This document shows positions 22,391-29,047 of a stretch of DNA of 29,047 bases, piece after piece; within the stretch, counting starts at the first letter, position 1, and each line of letters starts with the position of its first letter. The notes under the pieces are model-generated. The model searched no databases, was not told the origin of the DNA, and saw only the letters and a list, made by a program, of their open reading frames with translations. The stretch comes from CAYOHP01 sp964403795 [NCBI: uncultured bacterium]. Lineage in GTDB: Bacteria; Muiribacteriota; UBA6191; CAZXTJ01. The position numbers and the translations under genes are program-made. The stretch covers positions 1 through 29,047 of the forward strand of contig CAYOHP010000082.1 of the NCBI GenBank assembly GCA_964403795.1, read 5' to 3'.

Positions 22391-24148
22391 TCAGCGACCG
22401 GGAACGCCGGCCCGCACCGCGCCCCGGGGCGCCAGGTAGCGGAAGGGGTCCACGGCCTGGTTCAGCTTGCGCACCTCGAAGTGGAGCTGGGGCCCGACCG
22501 CGTCCCCGGTGGTGCCCACCTTGGCGATCTCGGCGCCGGCCTCGATCCGGTCGAGCCGGCTGTCGCCGTGGCGACGCACCAGGTTCTCCTGGTTGTGTCC
22601 GTAGACCGTGAAATAGCCGTTCAGATGGTCGAGGATCACCACGTTGCCGTAGGTGCGCATCTGCCCGGCGTAGATGACCTTGCCGGAGGCGGCCGCCCGG
22701 ACCACGGTGCCGGCCGGGGCCGAGATGTCGATCCCGGTGTGGGGGCGCCCCTCCTTCCAGCCGAAGGCCGCGGTCACGTTGCCCTCGATGGGCCACGCCA
22801 GCCGAGGTCCCTGGGTGCCGGTACCGACCGCCGCGGGAGCCTCGGCCGCGCCCCCGGGGTCGCGCCCGTGGCCGGGAAGCGGGCCGGCGGGTCCCAGCGT
22901 CCCGCCCGCTCCGCTCGCCACCCCGGGGCTGGCCGGGGTCCGGGTCGCCGAAGGCGGCGCGGCCGGGTTCCGGGCCGGGCCGGTCCACCCGGGAGTGGCG
23001 GGGGGCGGCCGGGCCACGGTCCCGAGGGCCTCGGGGATCTGGAGCACCCGACCGGGCGAGAGGTGCGAGGCCGAGAGTTCCGGGTTGGCCCGGATCAACT
23101 CGTCGACCGTCACCCCGTGGGCCCGGGCGATCTTGTAGAGGGTGTCGCCGGCCTTCACGGTGTGGTTCCGGGCCGAGGGCACCGGCAGAGGCGGGGAGGC
23201 CGGCAAGGGTACCGAGGTCGCCCCCGGGCTGCGGGCCGCCACGAGGTCGGGATCCCGCTCCGGGGTGCCGCCGGGGATCCGGAGTTCCCGGCCCAGCGAC
23301 AGCGGGAGGCTCGGGTCCAGGCTGTTGGTCCGGGCCAGCTCCGCCACCGACAGGCCGAAGCGGCGGGCCAGGCTCCAGAGGGTGTCCCCGGCCTGGACCG
23401 TCACCCGGTCGGGGCGCTCCGGGCGCGGCGGCAGGGAGGCCGGGGCGAGGCCGGGCGGGGGCGGGCGCACCGCGCCCCGGGAGTCCGGTGTGACGACGGC
23501 CGAGCTCCGACCCAGCACCTCGGGGGGGAAGAGGCCCTGCTCCCGGCCGCTCAGGTCCTCGGGGAGCGACCACCCCTCGCCGGCTCCTACCAGCTCGGGA
23601 CTCACGAAACCGCGGGGTTCGCCCTCCCGGTGGTCCGGAAGCCCGGTCGGTGCCGCCGGGTTCCGCTCGGGGAAGGCGCCAGGCCCGGCGGGAACCCGGT
23701 CCAGGAGAGTGCGATCGGTGCGCGCCGACTCGACGAAGGCGGCCCGGTCATCCGGGAGGTGCTCGGCGCTCGGGAGGGCGAAGGCCGCCGGGTCGCGGCC
23801 TGCACCTCGACCCAACATGGATCGCAGACGCTCCTCGAGCCCGGGGTCGACCTCGGAAGCCGGGATCGCCGGCGCCCGGACAGGCTCAGGACCCCGGGCC
23901 TCGGTCGCCTCGCGGCGGCGCTGGATCCGGGCCTCGAGGCGACGGATCACCTCCTCGCGCACCGCGTCCTCGGAGAGGTCGGGACTCCCGGTACCCGCCT
24001 CCCGGGCGGCACCGGACGCCAGCCGGGTCTCCCCGGCCATGGAGAGCGGAGGGCGGCGGGTCTCGGCAACGCCCGACCCGGCGGAGAGCACCAAGGCGAC
24101 CGTCCCGATCCACGGGATGCGGCGCCGCAGCGTCTCCCTCCGGGTCAT
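22391..24148 (-). CDS. LysM-LysM-M23 family metallopeptidase (NlpD/EnvC-like)
   Basis: Predicted exported peptidoglycan-binding endopeptidase, 585 aa. An N-terminal signal (RRRIPWIGTVALVLSAGSGVAE) is followed by a long low-complexity region, two LysM domains (about 248-292 and 328-372) with QAGDTLWSLARRFG and KAGDTLYKIARAHG, a Pro/Gly-rich linker and a C-terminal M23 domain (about 445-575). The zinc motif is intact: HTGIDIS (HxxxD) and GPQLHFEV, so it is probably active rather than a degenerate activator. The ATG at 24148 overlaps the DeoC-fusion stop (ATGA). A role in septal or general wall remodelling is inferred; the AMIN amidase at 1220-2596 is a plausible functional partner. Confidence 0.92.
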   Translation of the reverse strand: MTRRETLRRRIPWIGTVALVLSAGSGVAETRRPPLSMAGETRLASGAAREAGTGSPDLSEDAVREEVIRRLEARIQRRREATEARGPEPVRAPAIPASEVDPGLEERLRSMLGRGAGRDPAAFALPSAEHLPDDRAAFVESARTDRTLLDRVPAGPGAFPERNPAAPTGLPDHREGEPRGFVSPELVGAGEGWSLPEDLSGREQGLFPPEVLGRSSAVVTPDSRGAVRPPPPGLAPASLPPRPERPDRVTVQAGDTLWSLARRFGLSVAELARTNSLDPSLPLSLGRELRIPGGTPERDPDLVAARSPGATSVPLPASPPLPVPSARNHTVKAGDTLYKIARAHGVTVDELIRANPELSASHLSPGRVLQIPEALGTVARPPPATPGWTGPARNPAAPPSATRTPASPGVASGAGGTLGPAGPLPGHGRDPGGAAEAPAAVGTGTQGPRLAWPIEGNVTAAFGWKEGRPHTGIDISAPAGTVVRAAASGKVIYAGQMRTYGNVVILDHLNGYFTVYGHNQENLVRRHGDSRLDRIEAGAEIAKVGTTGDAVGPQLHFEVRKLNQAVDPFRYLAPRGAVRAGVPGR

Positions 24149-25617
24149 CAGTACCCCTTGCCCTGGTTGGCCGCCCCGGTGACGATCGCCACCGAGGCCG
24201 AGGCCCCGATCCGGGTGGCACCCGCGGCCACCATGGCGAGTACGCCTTCCCGGTCGCGCACGCCGCCGGAGGCCTTCACTCCCATGTCGGGTCCTACCGT
24301 CTTTCGCATGAGGGCGATGTCGGCCACGGTCGCGCCGCCGGTCGAGAACCCGGTCGAGGTCTTCACGAAGTGGGCCCCGGCCCGCTTCGAGAGGATGCAG
24401 CCCCGTACCTTCTCCTCGTCGGTGAGGAGCGAGGTCTCGAGGATCACCTTGGTGACCCGACCCTCGGCGGCCCGCACCACCTGGCGGATGTCCTCCTCGA
24501 CCCGGGCGTCCTCCTTGTTCTTGAGGGCACCGATGTCGATCACCATGTCGATCTCGTCGGCCCCGTCCCGGAGCGCCTGGCGGGTCTCGCAGACCTTGGC
24601 CTCGGTGCTGGTGGCGCCGAGCGGGAAGCCGACCACGGTGCAGACCTTGACCACCGTGCCCCGGAGCCGGGTGGCGGCGAACCGCACCCAACCGGGGTTC
24701 ACGCACACGCTCATGAAGGAGTGGGCGGCCGCCTCGTCGCAGAGCTTGGCTACCTGGGCCTCGGTGGCGTCGGCCTTGAGCAGGGTGTGGTCGATCAGGC
24801 GGGCCATGTCCCCGGGGCTGGCATGACCGGGGCCGCCCTGGACCCTGACCGCCCCGGCCTCGAGCACGGGACGCACCAGCTCGGGGCAGTACTTGGCGCA
24901 GCCGTCGGGCACCGGGCAGTTCATGCAGTCCCCGGGCTTGGGAGGCTTCAGGGCTGCTCCGGCCGGAGCCGGCGAGGCCGATCCGGCGACCGAAGGGGGA
25001 TGGCGCCCGGGCAGGACCTCCCGCCCGCCCCCGTCGCAGGTGGCGGTCCGGGCCGGCGAGGGCGAGACCCCGCAGGAGGATCCGGTGAGCGAGGGCGGCC
25101 CCGGTCGGACCGCGTCGGTGAGCAGGGTCTCCCAGTGGGGGACGAGCTTCACGCCGAAGCGCTCGAGCACCGAGAGCTTCTCCCGGAGCAGGCTCCCCAC
25201 TCCCGGCAGCTCCAGGGTCTTCTCCAGGGGCCGGGTCACCAGGTAGACCGGGCGACCCTTCTCGATCATGGTGAAGGCCGCCACCGAGGGAGGGCAGTCG
25301 GCGATCAGGGAGGCCATCTTGGCCACCACGTTCATGGTCGGGTTGAGCAGCAGCACCGCGTCGGCCGCCCCCACCTGCTCCATGAAATCGGGATCGGAGA
25401 AGCCCATGGCGAAACCCGCGAAGGGACGGCGGGCCCCGTGGAACAGCCGGTCGGCGCCGGCCGAGGCCGCCACCTTCAGGCGCGGCCATGCCTCCCTCAA
25501 GCGCTTGAACGCCAGTACCGCGTCCTCGCGACCGGCGGGGTTGCCGTTGAGCGCGATCAGGGGACGGATCAGACCGAGGGCGGGCGCCGCCTTCGGGGCC
25601 TTCTCAGGTACCGCCAC
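24148..25617 (-). CDS. flavoprotein-like domain fused to deoxyribose-phosphate aldolase (DeoC) through a four-cysteine linker
   Basis: A 489-aa fusion. Residues about 14-165 look like a flavoprotein (PPC decarboxylase-like) fold, with [23 protein letters not shown]. Residues 175-250 form a Pro/Gly-rich linker with C231, C234, C240 and C244 ([14 protein letters not shown]), which might hold an Fe-S cluster or zinc. Residues about 270-489 are a complete class I DeoC aldolase: [28 protein letters not shown], the Schiff-base lysine K419 in HFVKTSTGF, and K448 in GVKASGG. DeoC-type aldolases are signature enzymes of some bacterial microcompartments, and the preceding gene, overlapping by 14 bp, encodes a BMC vertex protein. 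So a lumen enzyme acting on a sugar-phosphate is the likely role; plain nucleoside catabolism is the alternative. GTG start. Confidence 0.85.
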   Translation of the reverse strand: MAVPEKAPKAAPALGLIRPLIALNGNPAGREDAVLAFKRLREAWPRLKVAASAGADRLFHGARRPFAGFAMGFSDPDFMEQVGAADAVLLLNPTMNVVAKMASLIADCPPSVAAFTMIEKGRPVYLVTRPLEKTLELPGVGSLLREKLSVLERFGVKLVPHWETLLTDAVRPGPPSLTGSSCGVSPSPARTATCDGGGREVLPGRHPPSVAGSASPAPAGAALKPPKPGDCMNCPVPDGCAKYCPELVRPVLEAGAVRVQGGPGHASPGDMARLIDHTLLKADATEAQVAKLCDEAAAHSFMSVCVNPGWVRFAATRLRGTVVKVCTVVGFPLGATSTEAKVCETRQALRDGADEIDMVIDIGALKNKEDARVEEDIRQVVRAAEGRVTKVILETSLLTDEEKVRGCILSKRAGAHFVKTSTGFSTGGATVADIALMRKTVGPDMGVKASGGVRDREGVLAMVAAGATRIGASASVAIVTGAANQGKGY

Positions 25618-25921
25618 GCGAACCCTCCAGCCGGATCGTGCGGCGCTCGGGCTGGTAGAGCTCGAGGGCGTCGACGATCCCCACGATGGCCGAGGAGACG
25701 GGAGCCTCCTTCAGGCCGAAGACCTGCATGGCGCTCGAGCCCTCCTGGACCACGAGCACCGTCTCGCCGGCTCCCGCCCCCACCGCATCGAGAGTGAGGA
25801 AGGCCCGGCCCTTCTCCGACCCGTCGAGGTCGACGGGCTGGACCCAGAGCACCTTCTTGTCCCGGTAGACCTCCACCTCGAAGGTCGCCACCATGGGACC
25901 GAGGACCTTGGCGAGGATCAC
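25604..25921 (-). CDS. bacterial microcompartment vertex protein (BMC-P, EutN/CcmL family)
   Basis: A 105-aa protein with the pentamer-forming EutN/CcmL fold signature: [34 protein letters not shown], then [28 protein letters not shown], and [13 protein letters not shown]. The alignment with typical members is over the full length. These proteins cap the vertices of icosahedral microcompartment shells. No BMC-H or BMC-T shell gene is in the window, so it is a satellite or orphan copy. GTG start overlapping the lysS stop (GTGA); its end overlaps the DeoC fusion. Identity is from pattern recognition and is strong. Confidence 0.9.
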   Translation of the reverse strand: MILAKVLGPMVATFEVEVYRDKKVLWVQPVDLDGSEKGRAFLTLDAVGAGAGETVLVVQEGSSAMQVFGLKEAPVSSAIVGIVDALELYQPERRTIRLEGSRGGT

Positions 25922-27498
25922 GCGCCCTCCCCGCCCGGGGCGTCCGGCCCGGCGTCGGCGTCGCTGCCGGCATCGGCGCCGGCGCCCTCCTCCACCGTCC
26001 GCATATGGGGGAAGAGGATCACGTCCCGGATGCTCTCGGCGTCGAGCAGGATCATGAACAACCGGTCAAGCCCGAAGCCGATCCCGCCGGCCGGCGGCAT
26101 GGCGTGCTCGAGGGCGGTCACGAAGTCCTCGTCGAAGGCGTGCGCCTCCTCGTCCCCCCCGGCCTTGGCCGCGGCCTGGGCCTCGAGGCGTTCCCGCTGG
26201 TCGATGGGGTCGATCAGCTCGGTGAACGAGTTGCAGACCTCCATGCGGGCGATGTAGCCCTCGAAGCGCAGCGCCAGGAAGTCGCTGCCCGGCTTGCGGC
26301 GGGCCAAGGGCGAGAGCGGGATCGGGTAGTCGTAGATGAAGGTCGGCTCCCACAGGTGGGGATCGACGAAGTGCCCGAAGAGGTTGTCGATCAGCTTGCC
26401 GTGGCTCTGGTCGGGCTCGTAGGCCACCTTGAGGCGACGGCACTGGGCGATCGCGTCCTCCCGGGTGCGAAGGTCGTCGAGCGAGACCCCGGCGTGCTGG
26501 CGCAGCGCCTCGTCGTAGCCGAGCCGCCGCCAGGGCTTGCCCAGGTCGATCTCGGCGCCCTTGTAGGGGAACCGGTTGGTGTGGCGGGCCACCTGGGCGA
26601 GGCGGCGGAACAGTACCTCGGTGGTGTCCATCCAGTCCTCGTGCCCGGCATGGGCCCAGTAGGCCTCGAGCAGGGTGAACTCGGGATTGTGGCGGGGGCT
26701 CACGCCCTCGTTGCGGAACACCTTGCCGAGCTCGTAGACGCGCTCGAGCCCGCCCACCAGCAGGCGCTTCAGGTGCAGCTCGTGGGCGATACGCAGGAAC
26801 AGGTCCTGGCCCAGGGTGTTGTGGTGGGTCACGAAGGGCCGGGCCTCGGCCCCCCCGGCCAGGGTGTGGAGCGTCGGGTTCTCGACCTCCAGGAAGCCGC
26901 GCTCGTCGAGGAAGTGGCGGATCTCGCGCACGAGCAGCGAGCGCTTCACGAAGGTCTCGCGCACATGCTCGTTGACCGCCAGGTCGAGGTAGCGCTGGCG
27001 GTAGCGCACCTCCTGGTCCTTGAGTCCGTGCCACTTCTCGGGCAGCGGGTGGAGCGACTTCGAGAGGATCACGTAGCGGCGCACCATCAGGGTGGTCTCG
27101 CCGGTCTTGGTGCGGAACAGCCCGCCCTCGATCCCGATCCAGTCGCCGACGTAGCTGTCCTTGTAGAGCTCGAAGAGGTCGTCCCCCACCAGGTCCTTGC
27201 GGATGTGGCCCTGGAGCCGTCCGCTCTGGTCCTGGAGGTGGAAGAACCCGACCTTGCCCTGGCGGCGCTTGGAGACCATGCGACCGGCCAGCCGGAAGGT
27301 GGCGGTCTCGGCCTCGGCCACCGCCGAAGCGTCCTCGGCCGGGGGCATCAGCTGCAGGAGTTCCCGGGAGGAATGGGTGGGGACGAAGCGGGGCGGGTCC
27401 CAGGGATCGACCCCGCGTCGGCGCAGGTCCTCGGCCACCTTGCGCCGCTGGGCGCTCTCGCTCTCGTGACCCTCGACCACGGCCTCGTCCGATGCCAC
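25918..27498 (-). CDS. lysS: lysyl-tRNA synthetase (class II)
   Basis: Charges tRNA-Lys. 526 aa. An N-terminal OB-fold anticodon-binding domain (LAGRMVSKRRQGKVGFFHLQD…) is followed by the class II core: motif 1 near FLEVENPTLHTLAGGAEARPF, motif 2 VFRNEGVSPRHNPEFTLLEAYWA and motif 3 GGIGFGLDRLFMIL. The C-terminus adds an acidic, alanine-rich tail (about 25 residues) not usual in the family. Start is a GTG at 27498 with GAGGG about 8 bases upstream. It leads a run of overlapping genes that includes the microcompartment genes. Confidence 0.97.
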   Translation of the reverse strand: MASDEAVVEGHESESAQRRKVAEDLRRRGVDPWDPPRFVPTHSSRELLQLMPPAEDASAVAEAETATFRLAGRMVSKRRQGKVGFFHLQDQSGRLQGHIRKDLVGDDLFELYKDSYVGDWIGIEGGLFRTKTGETTLMVRRYVILSKSLHPLPEKWHGLKDQEVRYRQRYLDLAVNEHVRETFVKRSLLVREIRHFLDERGFLEVENPTLHTLAGGAEARPFVTHHNTLGQDLFLRIAHELHLKRLLVGGLERVYELGKVFRNEGVSPRHNPEFTLLEAYWAHAGHEDWMDTTEVLFRRLAQVARHTNRFPYKGAEIDLGKPWRRLGYDEALRQHAGVSLDDLRTREDAIAQCRRLKVAYEPDQSHGKLIDNLFGHFVDPHLWEPTFIYDYPIPLSPLARRKPGSDFLALRFEGYIARMEVCNSFTELIDPIDQRERLEAQAAAKAGGDEEAHAFDEDFVTALEHAMPPAGGIGFGLDRLFMILLDAESIRDVILFPHMRTVEEGAGADAGSDADAGPDAPGGEGA

Positions 27499-28050
27499 CT
27501 GGATACCCTCGTCCGCCCCTCCGGGAGTGCGCCCCGGTGTCGGGAGGCGCGCTGGTGCGGAGACCGGTCCACTCTAACAGAAACCGGGGGTCCGGCGAGG
27601 CCGGTCGGGCTCCCCACACGGCGGCAGCCGGAGCGCCCCTGGCTCTGCCAGGGGGAGCAGCGAGGCGGAGCCCGTCGCAAGCGAGCCCCTTGCGGGCGAG
27701 CTGCAGGCCTCCGAGGTCGTAGCGCCACACCTGCTCGGGAGGTCTCCCGGACCTCAATCCGAGGCCCAGAATGAGGCAAGGCCCGGGCACACGGAGGGGC
27801 GGCGGAGCCGACCTGGAGTCCGCCCGGGCCGGGGGGAGTAGTCAGCCCAACCCTCCGCTCGGCCGTGGGCTCGCCGTAGCGCAGCGGAGGCGGGACCATC
27901 GAGCCGCAGCGGGGAGTTGGGCGTGCCCTGATCAAGGCATGAAACTAGGACACGCCGACCCTTCACGCTCGGCCGACACTGACCCAGCACTTCCTGGACT
28001 GCATGGGAGTGGCTCATGAAGGCGTGTCCCTTCAAGGTGCGTGAGATCGG
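27499..28050. other. 552-bp intergenic region upstream of lysS
   Basis: No gene could be supported here. It contains family A repeat copy 3 (27626-27700) and, beyond 27900, sequence that is less GC-rich. ORFs on the minus strand across 27348-28035 are low-complexity Arg/Pro/Gly translations of GC-rich DNA and match no family I know. A lysS promoter should lie near 27560-27600, where the minus strand reads TTTCTGTTAGAGT, but no -35 box was clear. Confidence 0.45.
27626..27700 (+). repeat. palindromic repeat family A, copy 3
   Basis: Bases 27626-27678 are the reverse complement of 1-53 with one mismatch, in the loop. Stem CCCCTGGC (27636-27643) and GCCAGGGG (27647-27654), loop TCT. To the right, CGCAAG…CTTGCG (27677-27694) makes a second hairpin, whose weaker counterpart is in copy 2 (2761-2780). 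This copy is not at a stop codon of a recognised gene. Confidence 0.75.
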
Positions 28051-28251
28051 TCATCCCATGCTTTCAAGGACCCAGTACACAGCGCGCCCTATGACCCGCT
28101 GTAGGGCGAGGAGAGCGAAAAGACCCCCATAGAGGCAGAAGCCGCAGATCACAATGAGCGACAGCCATCGTCCGACCGACCTTCGTTCAAGTGGAACTCG
28201 GTCCGTCCCGGGAGCATCCAACCGCTGGAGACGCTGCTCAGCGTCGGTCAC
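28051..28251 (-). CDS. small membrane protein overlapping the RHS gene; possible immunity protein
   Basis: A 66-aa ORF starting at a GTG that overlaps the stop codon of the RHS gene (GTGA). The first 28 residues are charged, one long hydrophobic helix follows (LSLIVICGFCLYGGLFALLALQ, about 31-52), and a short amphipathic tail ends the protein. I recognise no family. Genes placed directly after RHS toxin tips usually encode the cognate immunity protein, and a membrane immunity protein would suit a lipase-like effector, so this is a reasonable but unproven inference. Confidence 0.55.
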   Translation of the reverse strand: MTDAEQRLQRLDAPGTDRVPLERRSVGRWLSLIVICGFCLYGGLFALLALQRVIGRAVYWVLESMG

Positions 28252-29047
28252 CGAGATCCCCCTTTGAATGCCCGGAGAACGGATGCCACACGCTCGATGA
28301 TCTTGAGCCGGACACTTGGATCCCTGTGAATCGTGTAGTGATCAAGAGGCGGAGACGGCGAGAACGCCCTGTTCACATCAATCTGTTCGTCACCACCAAT
28401 GACCGGCACGAGGCGGTACCCGTCCAGTCCGCCATTGCCTACACCAGGTGGGAAGAACGACGCTAGTCCGCTGGCTTGGCGATACAAGTTCAGGAAGCTG
28501 ACGAACTGGCCTGGCCGTGGAAACACCAGTTCAGTCGGATTCTCCGGGTGAACGGGATCAACTAACACCGCCAAGTCCAAGCGGCGATTCGCTAGCTTGC
28601 TGTACTGCAAGGCTCCGCGGACGATCTTGTCCCCGCCACCACTGATGCCAATCATGACAAGTGGCTCGCTGCTCTCGGCGCAGCCACCTACATGCGCATT
28701 GATCCCCTCATCGTCGGTTAGGCCGAATGCCTTCACTTGCCCAGCAAACTCACGGAGATCCTCATGGGCTGATAGGCCATCTCGAACAGCATCGGCGAGC
28801 TCGCGAGAGGACCGATCCTGAGGAACTACACGTCCAAGGACTGGATTGATGACACTACTCCCGCCTCCAATCACGGAGATCGAGAGGCCGGCAGGATCGA
28901 CGCCTGTCAGAGGGCGATTCGCTACGTACGCATACAAGTTCGGCCCATCGACAGTGCCCGCCGGGTCTCGCCTTGTCCACGTGCCGAGCCCGGGCCTGTA
29001 GTCGCGGATACACCGGTCTCCGACGCAGATTTCGGCCTGGGAAGCGC
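28248..29047 (-). CDS. RHS-repeat protein, C-terminal end with alpha/beta-hydrolase-like tip (partial, runs off the window)
   Basis: Open frame continuing past the window edge. Near the 5' side it encodes RDYRPGLGTWTRRDPAGTV and NLYAYVANRPLTGVDPAGL, the RHS core end (DPAGTVDGPNLYAYV…NRPLT…DPAGL) after which tip domains vary. The roughly 210-residue tip contains LVMIGISGGGDKIV, a nucleophile-elbow-like GxSxG, then LAVLVDPVHP (candidate acid) and DHYTIHRDPSV (candidate histidine), which together suggest an alpha/beta-hydrolase. In this class such proteins are contact-dependent or secreted toxins; lipase or esterase activity is inferred. Base composition here is less GC-rich than the rest. The start codon is outside the window, so a short reading from 28937 (TTG) is only an internal frame. 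Confidence 0.8.
   Translation of the reverse strand, partial: ASQAEICVGDRCIRDYRPGLGTWTRRDPAGTVDGPNLYAYVANRPLTGVDPAGLSISVIGGGSSVINPVLGRVVPQDRSSRELADAVRDGLSAHEDLREFAGQVKAFGLTDDEGINAHVGGCAESSEPLVMIGISGGGDKIVRGALQYSKLANRRLDLAVLVDPVHPENPTELVFPRPGQFVSFLNLYRQASGLASFFPPGVGNGGLDGYRLVPVIGGDEQIDVNRAFSPSPPLDHYTIHRDPSVRLKIIERVASVLRAFKGGSR

Noticed and set aside
27348-28035. Two minus-strand ORFs across the lysS upstream region
   Set aside because: Their translations are low-complexity, span a non-coding repeat and match no family; most likely chance ORFs in GC-rich DNA.
1-29047. tRNA, rRNA and CRISPR arrays
   Set aside because: No TψC-like arm with a matching acceptor stem, no rRNA signature and no regularly spaced direct repeats were seen on either strand.

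Overview
The window is a GC-rich bacterial chromosome segment with dense, often overlapping genes and frequent GTG/TTG starts. The organism looks like an aerobe with a Gram-negative-type envelope: it has an aa3-type oxidase operon, an AMIN-domain amidase and a LysM/M23 peptidase. The mix of a prokaryotic RING protein, SUMF1-like protein, RHS protein, DUF2934 protein, reverse transsulfuration pair and a microcompartment vertex protein with a DeoC aldolase would fit Planctomycetota, Myxococcota or a similar large-genome phylum. The sequence alone does not decide this.

Layout. 1-3410 (minus strand): ruvB, a secreted N-acetylmuramoyl-L-alanine amidase, and thiT (thiamine ECF S component). 3616-7468 (plus): a cytochrome c oxidase operon (subunits II, I, III, IV and a small lipoprotein-like ORF). 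7602-9575 (plus): a stand-alone PilB/GspE-type ATPase with a cNMP-domain-like N-terminus. 9696-11545 (minus): a small protein, a nucleotidyltransferase-like gene broken by one in-frame TGA, and a polytopic membrane protein, divergent from a second membrane protein (11628-12407). 12566-15099 (minus): rpsO-pnp. 15314-17425 (plus): a cystathionine beta-synthase-like and a cystathionine gamma-lyase/synthase-like gene. 17496-19031 (plus): a membrane RING-finger protein, a 190-bp palindromic element and a DUF2934 protein. 19101-27498 (minus): a tightly packed run lysS, BMC-P, flavoprotein-DeoC fusion, LysM/M23 peptidase, aroB, a secreted protein and a SUMF1-like protein. 28051-29047 (minus): a small membrane protein and the C-terminus of an RHS protein ending in an alpha/beta-hydrolase-like domain, in visibly less GC-rich DNA.

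The most interesting points are: (i) a BMC vertex protein overlapping a flavoprotein-Cys4-DeoC fusion inside a lysS-aroB operon with no other shell gene in view; (ii) an RHS tip with a hydrolase-like effector and an overlapping small membrane protein, a possible immunity partner; (iii) a Cox1 in which the K-channel lysine is leucine; (iv) a nucleotidyltransferase gene with TGA exactly where the family has glycine; (v) two families of palindromic repeats, one with a compensatory stem change, whose copies sit on or next to stop codons. No tRNA, rRNA, CRISPR array or intact insertion sequence was seen.
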